Notes: a model not told the origin generated them from the letters alone. Shown: positions 1 to 6,662, numbered from the stretch's first letter. The stretch is 17,226 nt of DNA from DATLCI01 sp046714215 (GCA_046714215.1 JBKKBM010000274.1:1-17226); one strand, 5' to 3'. Numbers and translations: made by a program.

Positions 1-480
1 CTGTTTTTTGCGATTCAACTAGGCTTGCTGCCGGTATCGGGGACCGCGGACTGGCGCTCGCCGCAGACGTACGTCCACTTACTGCTGCCGGCGGTGACGA
101 TGGGCGGTGCATTGGCGGCCATCCTGACGCGCATGGTCCGCACCGCGATGTTGGAGGAGTTGAGCCAGGACTACATTCGCACGGCGCGCGCTAAAGGGCT
201 GGATGAGGGCACGGTCATCTACAAACATGCGCTGCGGAATGCGTTGATCCCGGTGCTGACGGTGGTGGGGCTCCAATTCGGAGCGCTGCTGGCGGGCGCC
301 ATCGTGACGGAAACCATCTTTTCCTGGAAGGGGATCGGCCGATTGACCATCACCGCGATCAGCAATCGCGATTACCACTTGGTGCAGGGCTGCATTCTGG
401 CTATCGGGTTGACGTATATCGTGGTGAACTTCCTGACGGACTTGGTGTATTCAGTGGCGAACCCGAGGATCAGGCAGTAA
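1..480 (+). CDS. ABC transporter permease, DppB/OppB type (5' end outside window)
   Basis: This is the C-terminal 159 residues of an inner-membrane permease of the oligo/dipeptide/nickel ABC importer family (BPD_transp_1 fold). The reading frame is open from base 1, so the start lies upstream. The segment from about residue 55 (YIRTARAKGLDEGTVIYKHA) is the cytoplasmic EAA loop that contacts the ATPase subunit. Hydrophobic helices flank it, and the protein ends VANPRIRQ, typical of DppB-like proteins. Substrate cannot be read from the permease. Normally the DppC partner follows on the same strand; here the next gene is a DppC-type permease on the opposite strand, convergent across an 87-bp gap. 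Family assignment is secure. Whether the two permeases form one transporter is inference. Confidence 0.93.
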   Translation: MFFAIQLGLLPVSGTADWRSPQTYVHLLLPAVTMGGALAAILTRMVRTAMLEELSQDYIRTARAKGLDEGTVIYKHALRNALIPVLTVVGLQFGALLAGAIVTETIFSWKGIGRLTITAISNRDYHLVQGCILAIGLTYIVVNFLTDLVYSVANPRIRQ

Positions 481-493
481 GGTAGACACCCGC

Positions 494-545
494 AAGAAAC
501 AAACCCCGCCACGAAAGCACGAAGGACACAAAGGTCCACAGAATC
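494..545. repeat. Degenerate CACGAAGG/CACAAAGG-type short repeats between convergent genes
   Basis: The 87-bp gap between the two permease genes contains successive near-repeats of about nine bases: cacgaaag, cacgaagga, cacaaaggt, ccacagaat. From memory, strings of this kind recur as dispersed intergenic elements in many acidobacterial and verrucomicrobial genomes. Only this one copy is visible here, and no clear Rho-independent terminator is seen for either gene. Confidence 0.35.
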
Positions 546-567
546 CTGAGAGCAGATGTAGCGATGA

Positions 568-1434
568 CTAGAGACCGGCTTCGATGCGGCTGCGCGGATC
601 CATGTAGTCGCGCAGCGCGTCCCCGATAAAATTGAATGAGAGAACCGCCAGCATGACGGCGGCAGCGGGGAAGAGGACCATGTGGGGGGCATCGAAGAGG
701 TGGGCGCGGGCGTCGTTCAGCATGGAACCCCAACTGGCCGTGGGCGGGGGGACGCCTAATCCAAGAAAACTCAGAGTCGCTTCCGCCAGCACCGCACCCG
801 CCATGCCGATGGCCGCCTGCACGATCACGGGCTGAATGATGTTAGGCAGGATATGGCGCACTACGATACGCCAGTCAGTTGCACCCAGCGCGCGTGCGGC
901 TTCCACGTACTCCTTCTCACGGGCAGCCAGCACTTGGGCACGGACCAGGCGCGCGTATCCCACCCAGCCGCCGATCGAAAGCGCCAGGATCAAGTTGAAG
1001 ATGCCCGGTCCGAGAAACGCAACGAAGGCGATGGCTAGCAGGATTCCGGGGAACGACAAGAAAGCGTTCATCACCACCACATTGAAGAAGCGGTCGATGG
1101 CACCGCCGTAATAGCCGGCAATGCACCCGATGATGAGACCCAGGGTCAGCGAAATGCTCACGACGCCGACTCCCACGAGCATCGAGATGCGGGAGCCATA
1201 GATGACGCGGGAGAGGATGTCGCGGCCGAGTTCATCGGTGCCGAACCAGTGCGCGGCAGAGGGCGGAGTCAGGCGGGCTGGCAGGTCGATGGATGCCGGG
1301 TCTTGCGGGGCAATCAGTGGTGCCAACAGGGCCATCAGGACAAATACAAAGACCATGGCGGCGCCGAATGTCGCCAGCAGGTTGTAGCGCGCACCGCGCG
1401 CGATTCCCTCGAGATGCAAAGTGGAGGATGCCAT
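568..1434 (-). CDS. ABC transporter permease, DppC/OppC type
   Basis: A 288-residue inner-membrane permease of the oligo/dipeptide ABC importer family, of normal length. Helix 1 is near residues 19-42. The DppC signature HWFGTDELGRDILSR follows at 62-76, and the core transmembrane domain runs from about 80 to 280. The EAA loop starts near residue 178 (EAARALGATDWR) and would dock on the ATPase. I chose ATG 1434 because family proteins start near this point; the frame stays open to an ATG at 1563, but those 43 extra residues look non-conserved. No good Shine-Dalgarno is visible at 1434. Instead an 18-bp perfect palindrome ends five bases upstream. The gene converges on the DppB-type gene and is divergent from the CAP-protein gene. 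No ATPase or binding-protein gene lies in the window. Confidence 0.9.
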   Translation of the reverse strand: MASSTLHLEGIARGARYNLLATFGAAMVFVFVLMALLAPLIAPQDPASIDLPARLTPPSAAHWFGTDELGRDILSRVIYGSRISMLVGVGVVSISLTLGLIIGCIAGYYGGAIDRFFNVVVMNAFLSFPGILLAIAFVAFLGPGIFNLILALSIGGWVGYARLVRAQVLAAREKEYVEAARALGATDWRIVVRHILPNIIQPVIVQAAIGMAGAVLAEATLSFLGLGVPPPTASWGSMLNDARAHLFDAPHMVLFPAAAVMLAVLSFNFIGDALRDYMDPRSRIEAGL

Positions 1435-1439
1435 GTCTT

Positions 1440-1457
1440 GTACGGCTGCAGCCGTAC
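1440..1457. promoter_or_regulatory. 18-bp perfect palindrome in front of the DppC-type gene
   Basis: gtacggctgcagccgtac is identical to its own reverse complement. On the - strand it ends five bases before the proposed ATG at 1434. It could be a dimeric-regulator operator or, in RNA, a structure covering the ribosome-binding region. If the upstream start at 1563 is used it is simply coding sequence. Confidence 0.45.
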
Positions 1458-1646
1458 TGATGATAGCCCAACCGAGTGCCCAAGCGACGACATCGCAACC
1501 GTATTTACTCCAGATCCAAGCTCTATGCGGATGTTTTTTCCAAGCGTAAGGACAATCTGCCATGGCCTAGGCTTTGCATCTAAAGAAATTGAAGGCGGGT
1601 GGTCTGCAGGCCATTCGTTATGCACCTTATGCGGGGTGAGCATGAC

Positions 1647-2450
1647 ATGGTGAGCATAAATCTCCAGAGAATTTGGTTGCCGGCAGCCTTGCTGCTGGTG
1701 CTGGTGGCCAGTGCGGCGGCGGAGGCCAAGGTTGACCGCGTGGAGAAGGTCGAGCAGAAGATTTTCCAACGGGTGAACCAGGCGCGCGCGGACCAGGGTC
1801 TGGAGCCGCTCCGCTGGAATCACAAGCTCAGCCAGGCGGCCGGGGCGCATTTGGTACGGATGATCGAGAAGCGAAATCTATCGCATCGTTTTCCGGGAGA
1901 GGCGGAGTTGGCTGGGCGCATTGCGGCTACGGGGCTGCGCTTCAATGCCTCGGCGGAGAATGTGGCGTACGCCACCGATTGGGAAGACCTGCATCCCGGG
2001 TTGATGCGTTCCCCGGGACATCGGGCCAACATATTAAGTGCGAAGTATGACGAAGTAGGGATCGCGGTGGCGCTGGGGCCGAATGGTTATTATGCGGTGC
2101 AGAATTTCGCGCATACCACCAGCGAAGTGAGCGCCGGGGAAGCGGAGTCCCGCTGGGCGGCGGCGTTGCGGCGGACCTTGGGGCGAAATGTTGCGGTGAC
2201 GCTCAGCCGGAAGATCCGGGAAGCGGTCTGCGGGATGGCGGAGCGCGACCGGGTGGAGGCGCGGCGGCTGCCGGTGGAGCCTCCGCGGCGGGGCATGTTC
2301 GCCTACACCGCTTTCGAACCGGACGAGATTCCCGGACGGCTGATGGACGCGGTGCGGGGGAATAGCATCCAGCAGATCGACGTTGGCATCTGCTATCGGG
2401 CGACGGAGACCTATCCGGGCGGAACGTACTGGGTGGGCGTTGTTTACTAG
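1647..2450 (+). CDS. Secreted CAP/SCP-domain protein (YkwD-like)
   Basis: A 267-residue exported protein. Residues 6-27 form a signal peptide (basic start, LPAALLLVLVASAAAEA). Residues 38-155 form a CAP/SCP-PR1 domain of the bacterial YkwD type: NQAR at 44-47, H68, H80 (LSH), E104-N105-V106-A107 and SPGHRANIL at 122-130. These supply the usual His/Glu cavity residues. The molecular function of bacterial CAP proteins is generally unsettled. The C-terminal 110 residues match nothing I recognise. They hold the only two cysteines of the predicted mature protein (C195, C249), which could pair in the periplasm, and end in an aromatic/Gly-rich strand. ATG 1647 is preferred over the in-frame ATGs at 1599 and 1629 because GGGGTGAG (1633-1640) sits six bases upstream and the signal peptide then begins properly. 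Confidence 0.85.
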   Translation: MVSINLQRIWLPAALLLVLVASAAAEAKVDRVEKVEQKIFQRVNQARADQGLEPLRWNHKLSQAAGAHLVRMIEKRNLSHRFPGEAELAGRIAATGLRFNASAENVAYATDWEDLHPGLMRSPGHRANILSAKYDEVGIAVALGPNGYYAVQNFAHTTSEVSAGEAESRWAAALRRTLGRNVAVTLSRKIREAVCGMAERDRVEARRLPVEPPRRGMFAYTAFEPDEIPGRLMDAVRGNSIQQIDVGICYRATETYPGGTYWVGVVY

Positions 2451-2674
2451 CCTTCTTCCGACCGCAGACGCGCCTGGAACCAATAACGACACTATCTATC
2501 CCCAAGCCATCCCCAGCACCATATACCTCAGTAATCTTGCCCTCCTCCGCGCTTTGCAGGAACCTACCGAGCGTTGTCTGCGTATGGGTAAGCAGGATTG
2601 AGAATTCAAGGGGCGATGCTAACCAAGGCCTTCTTTTCCCGTCTTATAGGCATACAGAACAACAGGAGCAGGTC

Positions 2675-2803
2675 ATGGACAGATTCATGGACGCGAAATA
2701 CAACAAGTATCTGGATAGCGCGATCGTGCGCATCGCTTTACTGGCAGTCGGATTTTCAACGTGGCTGGGCGTGAGCGTGGCCGTGCTGAAGGCAGCGGCG
2801 TAG
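2675..2803 (+). CDS. Small single-helix membrane protein, 42 aa, unknown function
   Basis: An unrecognised 42-residue protein. The first 16 residues are polar and charged (MDRFMDAKYNKYLDSA); residues 17-39 form one hydrophobic helix (IVRIALLAVGFSTWLGVSVAVL) ending KAAA. Support for translation is a good Shine-Dalgarno, AGGAG at 2664-2668, six bases before the ATG, and a plausible terminator overlapping the stop. The frame extends upstream to 2537, but the extra residues look random and lack an RBS. It lies 224 bp downstream of the CAP gene and may have its own promoter. It has no similarity to a toxin that I can defend. Existence is likely and function unknown. Confidence 0.6.
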   Translation: MDRFMDAKYNKYLDSAIVRIALLAVGFSTWLGVSVAVLKAAA

Positions 2804-2811
2804 CCTTTTTT
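2789..2811 (+). terminator. Weak Rho-independent terminator over the stop codon of the 42-aa gene
   Basis: AAGGC (2789-2793) pairs with GCCTT (2803-2807) across a nine-base loop, followed by four more T residues (2808-2811). The stem is only five pairs. The stop codon (2801-2803) lies at the loop/stem boundary. Confidence 0.35.
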
Positions 2812-2876
2812 ACTAAGGGCTTCCGCCGCAGCGGCTTCCGCAGAGCTTCGCGGCTTTCCGCGCTTGGCGCTCTCCC

Positions 2877-2908
2877 CAAAACAAAACCCGCGCTCCAGGG
2901 CGCGGGTT
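2877..2908 (-). terminator. Rho-independent terminator of ispG
   Basis: A nine-pair GC-rich stem (AACCCGCGC at 2885-2893 with GCGCGGGTT at 2900-2908) with a six-base loop. Read on the - strand, the stem is followed by TTGTTTTGGGG. It lies 31 bases past the ispG stop. Confidence 0.85.
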
Positions 2909-2939
2909 GGGTATGACGGGTGACCCTGGGTAGGCGACT

Positions 2940-4193
2940 CTAAGCCTTCGCCGTCAACTCTTCCTTAGTCTTCGTTCTGGTTCCGTAATGCGAGTCCACG
3001 TACTCGTCGAGTATCTTGATGAACTCGGGAACGATCTTGTCACCCTTTAGCGTCACGAATAAGCGTCCGTCCACATAGACCGGCGCCTTGGGTTCTTCGA
3101 AAGTCCCCGGCAAGGAAATGCCGATATTGGCGTGCTTCGATTCGCCGGGGCCGTTGACGACGCATCCCATCACTGCCAGCTTCATCTCTTCCACTCCAAC
3201 ATATTTTTCTTTCCACTCCGGCATCTTGTCTCGCGTGTAGCTCTGGATCTGCTGCGCCATCTCCTGGAAGAAGGTGCTGGTGGTGCGCCCGCAGCCCGGG
3301 CAGGCAGTGACTTGCGGGGTGAAGCTGCGGATGCCGAGCGATTGCAAAATCTGCTGGGCGACGATCACCTCTTCGGTGCGGTCGCCATTGGGCGCGGGTG
3401 TGAGCGAGACGCGAATAGTGTCGCCAATGCCTTTGAGTAACAGGGGCGCCAGTGCAGCGGAGCTGGCGACAATGCCTTTCGCGCCCATGCCGGCTTCGGT
3501 GAGTCCGAGATGCAGCGCGTGGTCGCTGCGGGAGGCGAGCACCGAGTAAACGTCGAGCAGGTCTTGCACCCCGCTCACCTTGGCGCTAAGGATGATCTGA
3601 TCTTTGCGCAATCCGTAACGCTCGGCGGAGGCGGCGGAGTCGAGCGCGCTGACGACCATGGCTTCCATGGTGACGTCGCGGGCATCCAGCGGTTCGGCCC
3701 GGCGGTTGTTCTTGTCCATCATCCGGGTGAGCAGCGCCTGGTCGAGCGAGCCCCAGTTTACGCCGATGCGCACCGGCTTCTGGTTGGCGACGGCGATCTC
3801 GATCATGGTGCGGAAGTTTTCGTCGTCCTTTTTGCCGATGCTGCAGTTGCCGGGATTGATGCGGTACTTGGCCAGCGCTTTCGCACAGGCGGGATACTTC
3901 TTAAGCAGAAGATGGCCGTTGTAATGGAAGTCGCCGATGATGGGCGTTTGCAGGCCTAGCTTGTCGAGTCCTTCGACGACATGGGGCAGCGCCTGGGCGG
4001 CGGCGTCATTGTTCACGGTCACGCGGACCAGTTCTGAGCCGGCGCGCGCGAGCGCAGCTACCTGCTTGATAGTGCCGGAAATGTCAGCCGTGTCGGTGTT
4101 GGTCATCGACTGCACTACGACCGGCGAAGAAGCGCCGACGCGTACGCCGCCAATGTTGACGACCGGGGTCTTCCGACGAGTGATAGAGGCCAT
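2940..4193 (-). CDS. ispG: 4-hydroxy-3-methylbut-2-en-1-yl diphosphate synthase (IspG/GcpE)
   Basis: IspG catalyses the penultimate MEP-pathway step, reductive ring opening of MEcPP to HMBPP, with a [4Fe-4S] cluster. The 417-residue length suits the two-domain bacterial form. The N-terminal TIM-barrel part shows VVQSMTNTDTAD, VRVTVNN, the IGDFHYNGHLLL block and VRIGVNWGSLD. The C-terminal reductase domain has CPGC (C298, C301), C344 in MGCVVNGPGE and E351, the expected cluster ligands. ATG 4193 is chosen because family proteins begin close to RRKTP; a TTG at 4217 is also in frame and neither has a strong Shine-Dalgarno. It is last in the - strand cluster, 50 bp downstream of the pseudo-receiver gene, and closed by a clear terminator. 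Co-transcription with the receiver genes is possible because the hairpin between them is weak. Confidence 0.96.
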   Translation of the reverse strand: MASITRRKTPVVNIGGVRVGASSPVVVQSMTNTDTADISGTIKQVAALARAGSELVRVTVNNDAAAQALPHVVEGLDKLGLQTPIIGDFHYNGHLLLKKYPACAKALAKYRINPGNCSIGKKDDENFRTMIEIAVANQKPVRIGVNWGSLDQALLTRMMDKNNRRAEPLDARDVTMEAMVVSALDSAASAERYGLRKDQIILSAKVSGVQDLLDVYSVLASRSDHALHLGLTEAGMGAKGIVASSAALAPLLLKGIGDTIRVSLTPAPNGDRTEEVIVAQQILQSLGIRSFTPQVTACPGCGRTTSTFFQEMAQQIQSYTRDKMPEWKEKYVGVEEMKLAVMGCVVNGPGESKHANIGISLPGTFEEPKAPVYVDGRLFVTLKGDKIVPEFIKILDEYVDSHYGTRTKTKEELTAKA

Positions 4194-4215
4194 GGATGAC
4201 TCTATTTTACCATGC

Positions 4216-4237
4216 AAAACCGGGGACCCTTGCGGGT
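4216..4237 (-). terminator. Weak or decayed terminator hairpin between pseudo-receiver gene and ispG
   Basis: Read on the - strand, ACCC-GCAA-GGGT forms a four-pair stem with a GNRA loop, followed by CCCCGG and TTTTG. The core is the same 15 bases (gggacccttgcgggt on +, 4223-4237) as in the strong terminator at 12570-12599. Here the outer stem pairs are lost, so termination is probably leaky. Confidence 0.35.
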
Positions 4238-4243
4238 GAGAGG

Positions 4244-4666
4244 CTAGTGAACGGAGGGAGCGAAGGATGGGTTTTGGCGGTCGGTGAGCAGGGCGGACAC
4301 CAGGTTGTCGGGCGGGGTGGCGCTATCGTAGATCCGGTTGAGGCCGTTGTTGATGGCCGCCTGCAACGTGAGCACGCTGGTCTCCGCCGCCAGGACTCCG
4401 ATATAGGCCTGGGGAAAAAGCAGGCGGGTGACTCCGCCCAGGGCCCAGCCGTCGCCTTCTTCGGAAATGACGGAGGAGATGAGCACCAAGCTGAAGAAGT
4501 GCTGGGAAAGTGCGAGCAGGGCGGTGGGCAGGTCGCGCGCGACGACGCAGCGAACCCCCTTTGCGGCAAACCCATGCTGCAGCGCACTAAGCACGGCCAT
4601 GCTGGGGTGTACCAGCAGGGCATACTCTTCACCGGTCGGATTGTGCCCTTTTTTAACCACGGGCAC
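4244..4666 (-). CDS. Degenerate response-regulator receiver (pseudo-receiver) protein
   Basis: A 140-residue protein that follows the receiver-domain pattern over residues 14-128 but lacks its chemistry. The acidic cluster after beta-1 is LLVHPS (17-22) instead of a VDDD-type motif. The phosphoacceptor Asp is replaced by Ser at S64 (LVLISSV). The conserved Lys before the Pro is T117 (DSATPP), and the Thr/Ser position reads LAAE. The trailing EEGDGWALGG still resembles the post-Asp DGWEL segment of true receivers. It probably cannot be phosphorylated and may act as a binding partner, perhaps of the receiver encoded just upstream. The start is GTG 4666, overlapping that gene's stop by 14 bp, which implies translational coupling. 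The receiver fold is inferred from pattern, not from a search. Confidence 0.65.
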   Translation of the reverse strand: MPVVKKGHNPTGEEYALLVHPSMAVLSALQHGFAAKGVRCVVARDLPTALLALSQHFFSLVLISSVISEEGDGWALGGVTRLLFPQAYIGVLAAETSVLTLQAAINNGLNRIYDSATPPDNLVSALLTDRQNPSFAPSVH

Positions 4667-5090
4667 CTGCCCGTTTGGTTCTGGCCTTCGACTTGGTCTT
4701 CTGCTTCCGGGAGCCCGTACGGCGCAGCAATAGGCGGACCAAAGCGCCCTTTAATTCTTCGAGGTCGACCGGCTTGGTGGCCAGGTAATCGATGCGCAGG
4801 TTGAGCGCCGCCTGAATATTGTCGATATTGGCGTAGCCGGTGCAGATGATGACCACCGGCGCGGGAGTAAGCTTTTGCGCGGCCTGGGCTACTTCCAAGC
4901 CGATGTCCTCTTTCTCCATGTTGAGGTCGACGATGGCCGCGTCTGGGCGAAGGCCTTCCCGATACTGCAGGAGGGCCTCACGAGCGCTGGCGGCGCACAC
5001 GACGTCGTAGGATTCGAGCTCCAGCACCATCTGCAGGGTGCGGGCGACGTTTACCTCGTCATCTACGATCTGGATGAGAAGCTTCGGCAT
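4653..5090 (-). CDS. Stand-alone response-regulator receiver protein with basic tail
   Basis: A 145-residue CheY-like receiver domain (residues 3-120). It has the full active site: D10-D11 acidic pair, D55 phosphoacceptor (AIVDLNM), T84 (ICTGYA) and K106 before P107. No DNA-binding output domain follows; instead residues 122-145 form a strongly basic tail (RRTGSRKQKTKSKARTKR and so on) that could contact nucleic acid, membrane or a partner. ATG 5090 is the only sensible start. The gene lies after the rseP terminator and upstream of the pseudo-receiver, which it overlaps. No histidine kinase is in the window, so the phosphodonor is unknown. The upstream region carries two inverted repeats that could regulate it. 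Confidence 0.88.
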   Translation of the reverse strand: MPKLLIQIVDDEVNVARTLQMVLELESYDVVCAASAREALLQYREGLRPDAAIVDLNMEKEDIGLEVAQAAQKLTPAPVVIICTGYANIDNIQAALNLRIDYLATKPVDLEELKGALVRLLLRRTGSRKQKTKSKARTKRAGARG

Positions 5091-5138
5091 CGATTGAAGT
5101 TCAATTCGCGCCGCAGGGGACCCGACGAAGGGCGGCAG

Positions 5139-5164
5139 TAATGTGTATCAAATACGTAACATTA
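5139..5164. repeat. Imperfect inverted repeat upstream of the receiver gene
   Basis: TAATGT (5139-5144) pairs with ACATTA (5159-5164), and inside it GTAT (5145-5148) pairs with ATAC (5152-5155), leaving a GTA bulge. It sits about 50 bp upstream of the receiver start in an AT-rich gap and could be an operator. Confidence 0.4.
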
Positions 5165-5167
5165 GAG

Positions 5168-5194
5168 TTAGCAATCGGCCTTTTTGGTTGCTAA
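5168..5194. repeat. Second inverted repeat upstream of the receiver gene
   Basis: TTAGCAA (5168-5174) and TTGCTAA (5188-5194) are exact inverted copies separated by 13 bases. It lies three bases beyond the first inverted repeat and before the rseP terminator. I could not place convincing -35/-10 boxes around it. Confidence 0.4.
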
Positions 5195-5212
5195 GGCATG
5201 GAGATTTTTTGC

Positions 5213-5240
5213 AAGAAAAACCCCGGCCGAAGCCGGGGTT
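5213..5240 (-). terminator. Rho-independent terminator of rseP
   Basis: A nine-pair stem (AACCCCGGC at 5219-5227 with GCCGGGGTT at 5232-5240), loop CGAA on +. On the - strand it is followed by TTTCTTGC, so the run begins TTTTT including the last stem pairs. It lies 23 bases past the rseP stop and separates the uppS-rseP genes from the receiver genes. Confidence 0.85.
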
Positions 5241-5263
5241 AAAAAGAGCGGCGGCTGCCGCCT

Positions 5264-6589
5264 CTAAAGGAGCTTGCTGACGTCGTTAAAGATGACCATA
5301 GCGGCGAAGAGCACCAGGAAGACAAAGGCCGTCTGGTAGACGCGCTCCTTGATGCGCTGGTCAATGTCACGGCGGATCACGCTCTCAATGGCCAGCATCA
5401 GGATCAGCCCGCCATCCAGAATGGGGATGGGCAGCAGATTGAAGATGCCCAGGTTGAGGCTGATGGCGGCCATGAGCATGAGAATGGGGACCCATCCCGG
5501 CTGGCGTACCGCGTCGCCGGTGGCCTTGCCGATGCCGATGGGCCCGTCCACCTGCTTGAGCGACACCTTGCGTTGCACCATTTTCTGCAGCAGGTCGCCG
5601 ATCAGGAGCGAATAGCGCTTGTTCCATTCCAGGGACTTTACAAAAGCCTGGGGGAAGGGAAGCTGATCGGCATGAACCAGGCGCGAGCTGAAGCCCATGC
5701 GAAATTCTTTTTCGCCGGTCTCCACTTCCATCGGTTCAGGTTTGATGGTCAGGTCAAGCTGTTGACCTGAGCGTTGGACTTTGACTTGGATGGGCTCGCC
5801 CCCATTGGTCTTCATGAATGCCCGGACGGCGAACATCGACCGCATGTTCTGGGCGTTGACGGAGAGGATCTCGTCCTTCTCCTGCAGTCCGGCGCGCGCG
5901 GCCGGCATATCGGGAACCACGGTCGTCACGATGATGGGCTCGTCCGGCACAATGCCGAGATAATCGAGCTCCTGCTGTCCGCGGGTGGCCGGTGTGAGTT
6001 GAGTATTGATGACTTCCGAGCCGCGCTGCACGGTAAGGTCGAGCGGCTTGCCAGGGGCAAGCTTGGCGCGGATGAGCGCGTCCTGCACATCCTGCCAGAG
6101 CGGATTCTGCACGTCGCCGATACGGATGAGGCGGTCGCCACCCTGAATACCGGCTTGTTTCGCCGGGCCGTCAGGATCCACGTAGCCAATGACCGCGGGT
6201 TTTTCCGCGGAGGCATCGTGCTCGTAGTGGACCATGTAGATGCCGGTGATGAGCACAATGGCCAGGATGATGTTCATGGCCGGGCCGGCGAGGGCGATCA
6301 ACACTCGCTGCCAGCGGGGATGGGAAGAGAACTCGGCAGGGTCGCCGGTCTTCTGGTCCATGGGATTCTCGCCCGCCATCTTGACGTAACCGCCGAAGGG
6401 CAGGGCGCTGATGCGATAGTCGGTGTCGCCTTTGCGGAAGCCCCAGAGGCGCTTACCAAAGCCGACGGAAAAGACCTCGACGCGAACGCCGAAGAACTTG
6501 GCGACCAGATGATGGCCAAGTTCGTGGATCACGATCATGATCCCGAGCACCACCAGCATGGAGGAGAAAGCGATAAGAAAATTCAACAT
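5264..6589 (-). CDS. rseP: RIP metalloprotease RseP (site-2 protease family)
   Basis: A 441-residue intramembrane zinc metalloprotease that cuts transmembrane segments, classically of anti-sigma factors after a first cleavage, and clears signal-peptide remnants. Helix 1 contains the zinc motif HELGH at 22-26. A membrane-re-entrant FGGYVKMAGE segment is near 65-75. Two periplasmic PDZ domains follow (about 125-210 and 215-300), each with the family pattern of D/E-GDRL or KDEIL. The third zinc ligand is D392 in the LDGG motif (NLLPIPILDGG), and a last helix closes the protein. Two PDZ copies match RseP rather than the single-PDZ SpoIVFB/Eep types. It lies 73 bp downstream of dxr on the same strand, the common order in this cluster. 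A terminator follows. Confidence 0.96.
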   Translation of the reverse strand: MLNFLIAFSSMLVVLGIMIVIHELGHHLVAKFFGVRVEVFSVGFGKRLWGFRKGDTDYRISALPFGGYVKMAGENPMDQKTGDPAEFSSHPRWQRVLIALAGPAMNIILAIVLITGIYMVHYEHDASAEKPAVIGYVDPDGPAKQAGIQGGDRLIRIGDVQNPLWQDVQDALIRAKLAPGKPLDLTVQRGSEVINTQLTPATRGQQELDYLGIVPDEPIIVTTVVPDMPAARAGLQEKDEILSVNAQNMRSMFAVRAFMKTNGGEPIQVKVQRSGQQLDLTIKPEPMEVETGEKEFRMGFSSRLVHADQLPFPQAFVKSLEWNKRYSLLIGDLLQKMVQRKVSLKQVDGPIGIGKATGDAVRQPGWVPILMLMAAISLNLGIFNLLPIPILDGGLILMLAIESVIRRDIDQRIKERVYQTAFVFLVLFAAMVIFNDVSKLL

Positions 6590-6662
6590 AGTTTGATAGA
6601 CGTTGCGTATGAATTGGGAACTTATACTTTAACTGAATTCGCCGGTCAGCCGGGCAAAAAAC

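Noticed and set aside
1..1434. Interpretation of the convergent permeases as a toxin-antitoxin or defence locus
   Set aside because: Both proteins are ordinary BPD_transp_1 permeases with intact EAA loops. No nuclease, ATPase switch or small partner is present.
2675..2803. 42-aa membrane peptide as a type I toxin
   Set aside because: Single-helix toxins look similar, but no antisense RNA promoter, repeat structure or known toxin similarity can be shown. It is left as unknown function.
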